A DNA stretch of 64,000 nucleotides from Sabethes cyaneus (lineage: Eukaryota; Arthropoda; Insecta; Diptera; Culicidae). Positions 33,960 to 45,215 of the stretch are shown one piece after another. The stretch spans positions 136,572,642 through 136,636,641 of the forward strand of contig NC_071354.1 in NCBI RefSeq assembly GCF_943734655.1. Direction: 5' to 3'. Both the position numbers and the translations under genes were made by a program. The number at the start of each line of letters is the position of its first letter. Within the stretch, counting starts at the first letter, position 1. Below the pieces are notes generated by a model. That model had not been told where the DNA came from. It did not search any database and worked only from the letters and a program-made list of their open reading frames with translations.

Positions 33960-34854
33960 TAATTTATGAGCAAATAGGAGCCAAATGTACGTTAGTGAAA
34001 ACAAGCGTGACAGTACTAACCAGTAAATAAAACTATTTATGCACACCCTAAGCAAGTTGGTAGCAAAACTTGTCCGCCTGTCACAGAGTTGATAATTTCA
34101 AAATGCCCTTTTTAATATTTAGCTGAAAAATTACGCACAATTTATATCTCAAATGAAGTTCAACTTTTATATTACAGTAAATTAGAGAAACAAACATATT
34201 TTTAAAATAACAAATTTAGGTGAATACTTATTTAATATTTTTAATTTTTGGCCCTCTAGTTTTAGCATCGACTTATGTAATAAATGTAATCTTATAGATG
34301 ATAAAACTTCCAAAGTAACACACTATCTTTACTAACGAATGACAAGTTAAAGGAAAATGCTAATTATTCTTTCAATGCAGAGTGAAAATACGAAGGAACA
34401 CGATACGAGAAACTAACAAATAGCGTAAACAACAGATGGTGTGCAGCATTCATCCGCCTGCGAAGCTTTTTTCTATACTGTACGTTAGCATTTCTACGCT
34501 GCGTAATTTTTTTTCTTTTTTTTTTTGATTCTTTAGAAATTCATTGGTTCTCTGCTTTATGCTGTATCACACCAAGCAGACATTTCCAAAGCATATTGAC
34601 AACATAAAATCATTACAACATAGTAGCCTACTGAACGAGCACTCGCAGCAAACTATGTAGCTGTTTGTGAAAAAGAACAAAACCTCACTGTAGGTAGATA
34701 TCAGTTGCTTGCACACATGCTTCTTCTCTTCAGAACGGCCTGTCTACAGAAGAAGCTCTATAGGTAACAATGCAACGCCGACGGCATGAGTTTTATTCTC
34801 AAGTTTCGATTTGTAAAATCTACATGGCCGTAATGGTAAATCTGATTACCCAAA
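33960..34854. other. Spacer, nothing recognised
   Basis: AT-rich, no supportable feature. Confidence 0.4.
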
Positions 34855-35122
34855 ATGCCATATCTAAGGTAACTTTTCAAAAGGACCTAAGTAACATTAA
34901 GAGACACTCTTTATTGCCCCTCTCTTTCGATTATTTCAGCGACAAATGCATTTCGACGAAACTTTTCTTAACGTTTAACTAAATAATGACGCAACACAAG
35001 CAACCGTTTCATGCAATTTGGCTGCTGTTTTTGCATCGCTGCGAGAAGCGAAAGAGAAGAAGCGCGAAGGGAATCTCTCATTGTTACTTAGTCCTTTTGA
35101 AAAGTTACGCGAGATATCTAAT
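34855..35122. mobile_element. Fold-back element, GTAACTTTTCAAAAGGAC arms
   Basis: GTAACTTTTCAAAAGGACCT at 34869, followed by AAGTAACA, is inverted at 35081-35108. Outer text containing 'atatct' also pairs. A solitary half (GGTCCTTTTGAAAAGTTATG) lies at 45226-45245. The family is non-coding. Confidence 0.6.
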
Positions 35123-35249
35123 CTATGTTTTACACACTAATGTGCCCAGGCCTAAGCAAACTTTCAAAAGTAAATTTTGGACAGAAAATTAAGTAGGTAA
35201 TCGTAAGATAGCGGATGATACTTTTTGAATTCGGACATTACGTTTTATT

Positions 35250-35845
35250 CAAAATTGGATCAAAATTGAACCAAAAATCGGACTTTAAATTGAACTTGAG
35301 TTGGAAGTTGCAATAGACCTTTGAGTCGAGCATATTGAAATTAATTTAGACTAGATGTTGAGCTCAACTTGGGTTTGCAATTGGACTTGAAAGCAGACTT
35401 GAAATCAGGATTGAATTTGACTTAAAATTGGACTAGACATCGGACATAAAATTGAACTTGAAATAAGACTTTAAATCGAAACTCAAATTGGAATTAAATT
35501 CGACTTGGGATTAGCTTTAAAACGGAACATTATATTGGGCTTGAAAACCACAATGGAACTTCAAATTGCACTTTAAATTGGGCTTGAATTTGCACTTAAA
35601 ATTGGTGTTACACTTCTAATTGGAGTGAAAATTGTATTTAAATAAGACATGAAATTGGACTTAAAATCGGACATTACTTTGGAATTAGACTCAAATTGAA
35701 CTTGAAATCGGAGGTGAAATTGAATTTGAAATTTGATTTGAAATTAGGCTTGCAACTGGGCATGAAATTGCACCTCAATGGAATCTGAAAATGCACTTGA
35801 AATTGGACTCGAAATCGGTGTTGTAATAAAAATTTAAATGGTCGG
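35250..35845. repeat. 12-bp satellite GAAATTGGACTT, block 1
   Basis: Degenerate tandem copies of about 12 bases (GAAATTGGACTT and variants such as GAAATCGGACAT) fill this block. Similar blocks at 36180-36560, 38030-38325 and 40596-40990 suggest one array later interrupted. Confidence 0.85.
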
Positions 35846-35894
35846 TGTTAAGTCAGACCGGATCAACTCGCAAAATTTAAAAAAGTGAGTCAAT

Positions 35895-36055
35895 CACCCT
35901 TATTATGCGAATCGAATGTAAGACAGAATCGAATAAGTCACCTAGGTGTCGCACGAGTCATCTAGGTGACAAAGCGAGTCACCTAGGTCACAATTGTCAC
36001 TTCAGTCGCGGTGAATCCAAAATGGTCACGTCACTCGCCTCGCAGAATATGGGTG
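35895..36055. mobile_element. Small MITE inside the satellite
   Basis: CACCCTTATTATGCGA at 35895 is imperfectly inverted at 36040-36055 (TCGCAGAATATGGGTG). The interior repeats 'gagtcacctaggtg'-type phrases several times. It interrupts the satellite array. Confidence 0.6.
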
Positions 36056-36179
36056 AATAACAGCGATCAACAATTTCCTAAACTACATTTTACTCTATTC
36101 ATATTACATGAATTTTGCAAACCGCCAGAGTTCAGAGATATAACATGACTTCGAAGCTACAAACAAGTTCTAGTCTATT

Positions 36180-36560
36180 TAGAAATAGGATTTAAAACAG
36201 GGCATTGAAATTAGACCTGAATTGAATTTAGAATTGTATTTAGCCTTAAAATCGGACATTGAATAGCACTTGAAAATTGATCCAAAATCGGAGATAAAAT
36301 TGGAACTGAATTAGACTGAAAATTGGATTTGAAATGGGACATTAAACTGGAGAGACAAAATTAGACTTGAGATCGGAGGTGAAAATGAAATTAAATTAGA
36401 CTCAGGATTTGACTTAGAATGGGATATTCAATTGTACATGAAATTAGACCTAAATTGGTCTTTGAAATTAGATTGGGAATTGGACATAAAACTGGACTTG
36501 AACTACAAGTTAGCTTTAAGATGGGACATTCAAATTGACTTGAAATTGTATGTTTATTGG
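36180..36560. repeat. 12-bp satellite, block 2
   Basis: Same GAAATTGGACTT-type monomers as block 1, resuming after the small MITE and about 120 bases of other sequence. Confidence 0.8.
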
Positions 36561-37179
36561 TTTAAGAAACTTGTTAAAACATAAAATGTTTGTCAATAAA
36601 CGCACAAATTTTGGTTAAACTTGACTCCCGTCAATTTCTTCGACAATAGCTGATAGTACCAATAAATGATCATGACAGATTGATTTCAGACATGCTCGTC
36701 TTGCAACTAACATGTGGAATGCCAGTCAAAAATTATGCTGATTAAAAGTTTATCAACCATAGTTATAGTTATCTGTACCTTGCAAGCTCTTGGCACTCTG
36801 CTTTTCAGTTATTTTTATACTTGACAGCGATACAAACGACAGTATACAAAGAATTTCGTCACTAGTCTCTGAGTGCAGTTCTCCACTTTGAAAGGTCCTG
36901 CATCACGTCACATGCTCAAATATTTCGTCTGTCAAGTTTTCATACAAGACTTCAGTTTCGAATAAACTCTTGCAGTATATTGATATGTTGCGGCAGAAAG
37001 TCGCATTGTAATATTCCCTCGCACTCGCAGTCAGCTTCTATCGTCCAACCGAATCTAGTCACAAAAGACTATTGTCCGTTCGACCGAACGTGATATGCAG
37101 GAGCTATTGTTCTGAACGTGGAAGAAATCTACTACAAGTGTATAAAAGGTGATCAATAAATAGCAATCAGTATCAGTGC
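36561..37179. other. Spacer, nothing recognised
   Basis: No gene, and no repeat end could be placed. Confidence 0.4.
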
Positions 37180-37315
37180 TAGCATTGGGCGATACTGCGA
37201 AAAGCATCGATATTCGAATATCGATACAATTTTTGTAAAGGTATCGATCCCGTTGAAATATCGGGCGGCAAGTATCGATACCAATGGTATCGATATCGAT
37301 ACACTGACAGGGTGT
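37180..37315. repeat. TATCGATA-rich block, left-end type
   Basis: It begins TAGCATTGGGCGATACTG, resembling the left end of the hAT-like element at 26778. It is followed by many 'tatcgata' phrases. Confidence 0.6.
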
Positions 37316-37699
37316 AACGAAAACCACACTTTTGTTTATTATTTAGCTTAATTTTTTAGAAAATTATATGCGTGTGCTTTCGTTCTCATACGAAATCTCG
37401 TTAGGAACGAAATAATGGCTGATGTCGGACTGGTCAGGCCTGCGGTTTTAAACTCTTTTGACCGGAAACTGGAACGAATTGCTCAGGATTGCTACAAAAT
37501 TTATTAGAAAATCTAGTGGAATGATGGAAATGAAAAATAAATTTTAAAAATCGGACAAAAAGTACAAATCCGTTTTCTTAAGTCGGTAAACCGACTTTTT
37601 GCCATTGAAACATTGATCGGTCAGCGGCTTTGCAAGTGAAAAACCGGCCGGGCCGACCAGAAATCGACCACTCAGCCAAGCGCTAGCAAATGCTTTTAT

Positions 37700-37900
37700 A
37701 TTTTGCGTACGGTTTATGCTTCTTGATAGAAATGACTTACGAAGGGAAAAGTAGACCTGACTTAGCTAGAATGCGTCGTTGAATCTGCTTACTCGTATGA
37801 TTGACGGCGGTTGCCAGAGATCCCTAATTTATGAATTTATCAACCCCTTCCAGTTCATCTCCGTCAAAAGTCATTTCATGCACTCAGGGTTTCTTCACTT
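37700..37900 (-). pseudogene. RTE-type LINE fragment
   Basis: The minus strand reads FDGDELEGVDKFIN, stop, GSLATAVNHTSKQIQRRILA: the conserved segment downstream of the RTE palm, with stops and a shifted end. It is a non-functional fragment between satellite blocks. Confidence 0.6.
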
Positions 37901-38029
37901 AACAACGCAGTTGCGGCTTCATTGACGGTCAAGCGTATCCAACCACATCCATCTTCGAGTGCCAAGACAGCTACCTCCATTGAGGAAAGCAGAGCTTCAC
38001 TCAGCAACTTGCGATTTGTCTAATTGATC

Positions 38030-38325
38030 GCATTTGAAATTAATTTTAAAATCGGAGCTGGAATTGCACTTGAAATTTTGCTTAAAATTGAACCTGAAAT
38101 TAAACTTGATATAGAACTTGAAATGGGAACTGAAATTTAACTTAGAATTGAGCATGGCATTATGCTTAAAATTGAACTTCAAATTGATATTGGTGATCAA
38201 ATGATATTGGACTTCAGTTTGAATCAATTTCAACTTGAATCTTTACTTTAAATTGAGCTGGAAGTAAGACTTTAAATTTAACTTAAAATTAAACTTGAAG
38301 TGGAACTTGAATTTGGACTTCAAAT
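38030..38325. repeat. 12-bp satellite, block 3
   Basis: Same monomer family. The minus-strand frame at 37997-38233 (NFKFNF-type repeats) is a translation of the satellite, not a gene. Its last 21 bases (38305-38325) are repeated exactly at 40596-40616. Confidence 0.8.
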
Positions 38326-40595
38326 CTGTTTCTGTTTCTGTTTCTGTTTGCAGCACAAGGTGGGGCAGTTAGAGCCAAGTCTGTCCAGGGCTGAGATAAG
38401 GTGGTTGTGATAATGTTAAAAGAATCCGTGCGGATTACGCTAGCTCCATAATGTATTGGTGATTATGGATTAATGGGCGGAAGAAGAGTGACAGAACTTG
38501 GCTTGATATAATTGTGTGCTTGGTCAATATAGCATAAGATAGCTTGTACTTATCTTGTTTTCTCCTTCCTTTGTTTGTTTCCTCGTCTTGTTCGTAGTCA
38601 ATCTTGATTAAACCTGAAGCAGGCTCCACGCCGGCCGTCCTCTCCATCGTTGTCACCAGTGTGGTCATCTGTGGCTGGTCTCTTGCCTCCCCTCACGGCA
38701 ACATTATTGTTGCCGTGAGAAGAAGCGATAGAGATCAGGCAGAAAAGAAAAGAAAAGAAAAGAGGAATTTTTTAGTCAACATGTTGATTGCAATTTTCAA
38801 GTTAGTAATATCACGAGAATTCTATGTCTGTCCATCACCTATGCTACTACCGACTAACTACTCGCTAGGCTGGACGCTACTCATCTCCCAAATACCCATG
38901 TCATCACGATTGACCCAGCGCTGTTCCACAACCTATGCTCATTAAAAGCCACAGCCGCCTCTTTATCTACCATCTTTGCAGTATTGTAGCTGATGGCGTA
39001 AATTTTCGAATATTTTGTGCGGAATATTATTCAAGAGCAATATTATCGCTCAGAACTATCGAAAAACTACTTGAACTTCCGAAAAATAGAGCAGATGCGA
39101 TATAATGGGGAATGGTACTCGCTCGTATTATTCCCGGTGGCATTAATTGCATATTTGTAGCGGTAGTCAACCGATTTGTCGGTATGCTCTTCAGACCGTG
39201 GTCAATTGAAATGATTCTGTAACTAAGAAGGGATGAGGTGGATCAAAAAGAACTTCACTTGGAGATATGTATATATGCCGTGTTAGGTCTTAAGTGCAAG
39301 CTGTCACTAAAGCAAGACTTAATAAGATGTTAACGACGTTGATAATTCTGTGAGGATGGTATTGAATCGAAAAATAAATCCTCATACCACGGCCATATAT
39401 TATGTACTATGACCCCATTTTAGGAAGTGGAAATGATTGAGGACAGCCCTTCGCTATCGCTTGAATCAGCCAGAGAATCGAATACCTGTTTTTACTTGAA
39501 GAAGTTTTAACTCTAAAAAGATTTAGTTAGAAATGGAATTTTAGTTGAAGTCTGCCAGCATTGGGCAATGGACAGAACAAGATATATATCGAGGCTATAA
39601 ATCTTTTCGAGTGATCCACTAAGTCCGACCGCGACGACAGCCGCAAGAATGGAGAGGAGCAGGCCGCCGGTGAGTTGCCACCGTTCGACTTGATGGACTC
39701 TCCGACAGAGGCTCATCAGCATTAGGAAGGCCCTTGGGAGACAAACAGCGTCATACATGATCATTTTATGTTGTTAGTTGAATACCGTTAACGCGGTTAG
39801 TCACAAGACATGCAAATCATTCTAATACAGGAGGGAAATAAAAAAAAAAAAAAAAAAAAAATTTATAATCCAAAACAATACAATAGAGGTGATAGTAACA
39901 GCAACGATAGCAATATTAGTAATAATAGTAATAGCATAGGAAACTGATACAGGAAACACAGCTACTGACTATAACTTCCTGCCCATTAATAATTGTAATT
40001 TGGCAGCATAGGTATAAGAAGAATTTCCGACTCATCATAGAACACTCAAACATATATTCATTCGTACCTATACACCCATGCACACTCATACATGCATACA
40101 CATGTATACATGTACGTGTGTGTATATTTTTCAGTGCTGTGCTGTCCATAATCGCATAACAGCCACAAATTCTATGGCAATCTCATAGAAAATGTCTCGA
40201 TTACGCAAATAAAGACATCACATCATTTTTGAACACTCGTTCGTTCTAACTAGCGATACATTTTAATTTTCATGAGTAAGTCAAAATCTCATGAATGGTG
40301 GGTAGGATTTGGTTTCAGTTTTCTAGAGAAATTTCTGTGCATACCAGCAATTCATCTAGGGAACCGAGTAAGCCCTCCCGGTGCTTCGGCCCAAACGGAT
40401 TGAATTTAAAATCAAATCCGTTCGATTTCGCTCCATTCCGCTTTACGAGACACATGCTACACATAAAGCTAAATTATGCAATACTACATACTACACATAT
40501 ATCCAACTTAAACTATAAACATTCTACATGCGGAACTAAGAATTTTTAGGTCGTTTGGCCGAAGTACGCGTCAAACCACCTACCCATGGGAGGGT
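38326..40595 (-). mobile_element. Unclassified retro-insertion in the satellite (21-bp target duplication)
   Basis: The 21 bases at 38305-38325 and 40596-40616 are identical and flank 2270 bases unlike the satellite. The left edge is a (TTTCTG) hexamer run. Read on the minus strand this is a CAGAAA-repeat tail, so a minus-strand target-primed retrotransposon is likely. Inside are a perfect 12-bp-stem hairpin (38692-38719, CTCACGGCAACA/TGTTGCCGTGAG) and an A-run at 39841-39862. No reverse-transcriptase motif was seen; the 113-codon plus and 83-codon minus frames are unrecognised. Confidence 0.6.
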
Positions 40596-40990
40596 ACTTG
40601 AATTTGGACTTCAAATCACACTTAAAATTGGACGCGAAGTTAAACTCAAGTTTGGACCAATTCAGACTAGAATATATAAATTGGACTTGGAATTACACAT
40701 GAAATAGGATAATGAGACATGAAATTGAACTTGAAATAGGACATAATAAAGAACTTGAAATTTTACTAGTAACTAATAGTGATTTGGATGTAAAATTTGA
40801 CTAGAAATTATACTTACAACTTTGCCAGAAATTGGAGTTAAATCGGACTTATAATTGGACTTGAAATAGGATTTGAAATTGAATTTGATTTTTTTACATC
40901 GCCCAAGAAATCCGACTTTAAATTAGATTTCAAATTGAAATTGAAGTTTTACTTAAAATTTGATTTACAACTGGAACTAGGAATGCATCT
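40596..40990. repeat. 12-bp satellite, block 4
   Basis: Resumes the GAAATTGGACTT-type array to the right of the insertion. Confidence 0.8.
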
Positions 40991-41039
40991 ATTTTTGCAG
41001 AGTTTATCGAAAAAAAAATTAGCTGCCGCATTAATTAGG

Positions 41040-41640
41040 TACACCTCTTATTTTAATTTCTACGAGTTCGAGGTGGTCGGATAATATCTGCAGCAGAGAA
41101 ATACGCAGAGGTATTCTTGCCGGAAGTCGTGCTTACTACGGATTCTACAACACCCTAAAATTTGGCAAGCTTTATCCCTGTACCAAATGTACCATGTACA
41201 AAGCGCAAATAAGACCGATAGTCTACGGGCACGAATCGTGGACAATGCTCGACGGAGACTGGCCACTTTTGGACGTCGTGTGCTTAGGATCATCTTTGGT
41301 GGTGTATGTGAGTACGGTCTATGGAGGAACAACATGAACCACAAGCTGGCGCAGCTTTTCGGCCAACCCAGTATTCAGAAAGTTGCTGAGGCTGGAAGAG
41401 TACAATGGCCGGGACATGTTGAATGCCGGAAAACAATCCCGTAAAAATGATGTTTGCCTCGAATTCGGTTGGTACCAGGCGCAGAGGTATGCAGCGTGCT
41501 TGACGATTAGACCAAATGGAGCAAGTCCTGGAAAGTGTGGGACATTCGAGAAATTGGAGGCGGACAGCCATGGATCGAGTTTGTTGGCGGAACATTGTTA
41601 TGCAGGTGAAATCCTAATGGACATCGCATTAGGATAAGTA
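41040..41640 (+). pseudogene. RTE-type LINE 3' portion
   Basis: The frames give REIRRGILAGSRAYYGFYNT, then TKCTMYKAQIRPIVYGHESW, FGRRVLRIIFGGVCEYGLWR and MNHKLAQLFGQPSIQKVAEA, the conserved C-terminal order of RTE/JAM1-type proteins. Shifts are needed between them. It ends near a GATAAGTAAAGTA tail at about 41633. It is non-functional. Confidence 0.75.
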
Positions 41641-41667
41641 AAGTATTTTAGTTTCTCTAGCATTTAC

Positions 41668-41800
41668 TATAAAGGTATCGATACAAATATCGTCGTTTTA
41701 GCATCGATACTGGCCGGTATCGGGACGCTCAGTATCGATCCAAAATATCGATGTATGGGCTCAAAAATATCGATTTTTTCGATACAGATACAGTATCGCC
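41668..41800. repeat. TATCGATA-rich block, right-end type
   Basis: Many 'atcgatac' phrases end in CAGTATCGCC, the inverse of the GGCGATACTG at 37188-37197. The following 8 bases (TTCAGTGC) match the 8 bases before 37180 (ATCAGTGC) at 7 of 8 positions, so the two blocks could be the ends of one interrupted hAT-like element. Confidence 0.55.
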
Positions 41801-42028
41801 TTCAGTGCACTAGCAACCACCGCCGCTGGCGGATGGTTGCCATCAGAAAATCTAGTGTTTTATTTTACTGTGTGAAGAAGCCAGTCCCGTTAGTAACCGG
41901 ACTACCCTAACGACGATCACGAACATGATATAATCGGTTGAAGGGAAGGAGTGGATGCGCTCTTTTGATTACTTTTAAGACATCAAGTTCGTCTAGGTTC
42001 AATATTTGGATGATAAAATCGATCGAAG

Positions 42029-42136
42029 TCCCGGCGTAGTCGCTAGATTTCACGCCGAGGACCAGGGTTCAAATCCCAACCCCGCAGAAGTCACGAATGA
42101 CGCAAAACTGGTTAAAAAGTCTATAATCTAAACAAA
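42029..42136 (+). mobile_element. Short tRNA-derived SINE with 14-bp target duplication
   Basis: AAAATCGATCGAAG flanks the element on both sides (42015-42028 and 42137-42150). The body has an A-box-like TAGTCGCTAGATT and a B-box GGGTTCAAATCCC (42065-42077) with a tRNA-like spacing, then 'taaaaagtctataatctaaac'. The perfect flanks imply a fairly recent insertion. It belongs to a different family from the SINE at 9641-9840. Confidence 0.8.
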
Positions 42137-42150
42137 AAAATCGATCGAAG

Positions 42151-42833
42151 GAAAGAAATCGTTTTACACTTTTACAAGTTGGTTTACTTCCAGGATATTA
42201 ACTTGGTTAAGGTTTTACCGAAATAAAAATGATTCCTGACCTGTTGTTACGTTTTTCCAGAATCGAAGTAAATGAAATCGCAGGTGTATAATATTATCGT
42301 ACCGGGCCTAGGAAGCAAAAGGCTGTTACTGGCTGGCTGTATATTGGGTAACCACTTTTCATTACATGTTCATTTTCCATATTTCTAAAGTGCACCCCAA
42401 TATAGTAAACTAAATAGGTAGTTCGTTAAAAACTTCGTGAGCTCGGAATCAATCTGAAATAATATAACTCAATCACAATTTAGAGGGAAGTTTGGTGACG
42501 GAAGCCTGGAGATATAGGACCCATTCCAGCGATCCTACTATGCAGATCGGTTCCTGTTTCATCAGCCTATCAAATACACGCCTTGCCTCGTCAGTCGTCC
42601 GGGGAGAAAAAGGGGGGCTGATGAGGAGATACATATGTCTTTGCATTTGCTGACTATGTTGATGATACTTAGAGTAAATGAGATTCGAAGTGGCACAATA
42701 CTAAAAGTGCTGATTAGCGAAATAAGAAAGCACAGACTAACAGACGTAATACTGAAGCCTCATTTCATCGCCAATAAAAACGATCATTTCAAATGTTCAC
42801 TTAAGTCAAGTCTGCATTACTCACTGATAAAAA
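42151..42833. other. Spacer, nothing recognised
   Basis: No supportable feature; the 68-codon frame near 42635 is unrecognised. Confidence 0.4.
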
Positions 42834-42835
42834 TA

Positions 42836-45131
42836 CAGTAGGATTTCGAATTTGGCAACAAATGCGTGTCGCCTATGTTGCCAAAATCGAGACCCTTTTT
42901 CGATATGAAAAAATTTAATGTAAATGCTTTAGAAATTAACTAAGTATCATTAATCATCGATTTCAACCATTTTATGTTTAAAAAGTCCGCTAAGAAAATA
43001 CGTGGAAAATACTGGGACAAAACACCCAAAATGGAGTTGAAGTTTTTCATTAAGTATAATTTTTCTGTGAAAGTATACAGACAGTATAACTATATTGCAA
43101 AATTTAAGAGCACTGGGAATGATACAGCTTTTTGAAGAATTTTTTATATCTGAGGTTTGTGTGACAACTTCCCATATTTTTCATTCAACGCAAGTTTCTA
43201 AAAACTGTTTTCAATCGTATCCTATTAGGTATTTGCAACCAAAGAAACCGTGATTTGGTATAGAAATGGTTATAGATTAGCAACTCATTTTGCAGATTGA
43301 CGAAAATCAAGTACACTCTAAAATATATTTACTTCAAATCTCAAAATAGTAACACACATGTGACTTCGCATTTTCAAGCATCAGTTGAGCATCTTTTTTT
43401 GGGAACGGAAGGTAACCGTCATTTTTTCATATTTTATGTAGAATTTAGTCTACTTTCCAAAAATCATTTCCGCATTTTGCGCAGATTTGCGCAAAGACTA
43501 AAATATTGAAATTTACAGAACCATGTTTTTAGGCAACTCCGCTTTGTAATTACTTCTAGCAATACTATTATAGATATTTTTAAAGTAAATCTTTGAGCAT
43601 TTAGCAGCTAAAGGTTAGTGCCAGGTCAGCAGAGCAGAAGTGACACTTTAATATTCAAATTTTAGTAAATAAACGTGGTTATTGACTGGAGAAAGTGCTA
43701 TTTTTAAAATTCAAAATTTATTTTTAAATGAGGCTCAATGTTATGGATTGCTGAGTGTTACAAGGTCATTACTACTAATTACCCAATGCAAATAATACAA
43801 AATAAAAATAATAGTTCAAGCAGTTATAAAACTTTTCTTATAAAATTGGGGATGAAATGGGGAAGGCAAATGAGGAGCGTCCAATATAGCTCTAGCTATC
43901 CCAAGCCCCTACCTAGCGCCTCCACGTGGCCATACCCGGTAATGCTCTATTGAGTAGCCAAGCTAGGAGGTGCGATACTGTGTGGTTCCCGGCTGCCTGA
44001 TCTCATAATCGAGGTTTTGGGCAGAAGGTGGAGCCACACGATCTGGTAAGCATAATATAAGTTATTTTAATTATTTTTTTCGTTTTAGCTTATGAAGCAT
44101 TTACTGCTTTATAGTGAAAACTTTGGCCAATACGAGTGTTAATACTGCACATGGATATTGGATACCAGAAGAAAAATCAAATTAATTATTAGAAGCATTT
44201 ATGGAAACTAAAAGGACGCAACTCTATTCCACTCGAAGGACTGCTGGTGAGATTGTTCTATTTTTACGCATATATACCACATTTCATAAATAAACTAGAA
44301 TCGGGAAGAGGGAGGGACCATCAGAGCACTTGTTTGAAGCGGTGGGCCTAGGGAGAGTGAAACAGTCAACTTTCTAGGGTTAATCTTGGCCCGATTAACA
44401 ACACATCGTGGATAATGAGCGGGCTCTTCTCCCCACCTGCTGGAGTCATTCTGCATTAAGACGGTTTATTCAACGATTGACTCAGGTGACTTAGCCCTTG
44501 GAAGGAGATTCTCTAAATCCCTGGTACGTGTAAGTGAGGTTGCTTATCGACCAATTCCCTTTTGGCCCTTCATACAAGAGTTGGGAAGCATGACCAATCG
44601 TTGAATATGCTCAACTCTTTTTGACATGATAGGCTCATTGCTATGAACGGATTTTCTGCTAAGGCAGGTGGTAGTACCATATATTCATATTCATATTATA
44701 AAACTTTTCTTATAAAATTATTTTAGAGACACCCTTATTATTGATTTTTTTAAATATTTGAAAACTTTAAGTTTTATTAGTCAATTTGGTTCACAGTTAT
44801 ATACAAAATATGTAAGTTCCATGCTACTTTACCAATTTTATTAGTTTTGTCTCAGTTTTGTTCTGACTGACGCCACTGTGCATCCGATGCAAATAAGTTA
44901 TTGATACGCTGCGCTAAGACGTAGTTCTACGGCAATAAAAATATTATTGTTCAAACCCACATAGCTTTTTTTCACAAACATACTAAGGGCATCATTTCTT
45001 CGTCATTTAAAGCATTTATGCAGAAACTGATTGATATTTAAGCATATTTTTGGAAACCACATATCTTGTGTTGCCAAAAACAAATACTTTTGTTGCCAAA
45101 ATCGAGGCATGCCAAAATCGAAATCCAACTG
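42836..45131. mobile_element. Pogo-like TA-flanked element with reiterated TTGGCAAC
   Basis: TA|CAGTAGGATTTCGAATTTGG at the left is matched by the inverted right end CGAAATCCAACTG|TA. The phrase ttggcaac/gttgccaa recurs at 42856, 42879, 45070 and 45092. The interior is non-coding and carries a later retro-insertion at 43848-44695. A related short copy lies at 23956-24261. Confidence 0.75.
43848..44695 (+). mobile_element. Nested non-coding retro-insertion with 24-bp target duplication
   Basis: Positions 43824-43847 and 44696-44719 are identical over 24 bases and flank 848 bases that begin GGGGATGAAATGGGGAAGG and end in 'atattcatattcata' repeats. A long duplication plus a simple-repeat 3' tail indicates LINE-type target-primed insertion. 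No coding region was found, so it is a 5'-truncated or internally deleted non-autonomous element. It sits inside the pogo-like element. Confidence 0.8.
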
Positions 45132-45144
45132 TACCAAAAATATG

Positions 45145-45212
45145 ATTCGATTATCCGGAAAATAATCCTGAAAATAAAAGTGAACACCCGGATAATCGAG
45201 TCCGGACTGTAT
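45145..45212. repeat. Fragment of another pogo-type MITE
   Basis: 'gattatccggaaaat' and 'ggataatcgagtccggactgta' (split blocks) resemble the two arms of a pogo/Tigger-type MITE. The left terminus is missing. Confidence 0.4.
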
Positions 45213-45215
45213 TAT

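Noticed and set aside
35250..36560. CRISPR-like array
   Set aside because: Contiguous degenerate 12-bp satellite without unique spacers, in a eukaryotic genome.
37997..38233. Asn-Phe-Lys-Phe repeat protein
   Set aside because: Translation of the 12-bp satellite; no stable frame in the other blocks.
39513..39764. 83-codon hydrophobic minus frame as a membrane protein
   Set aside because: It lies inside the unclassified retro-insertion and matches no family I recognise.
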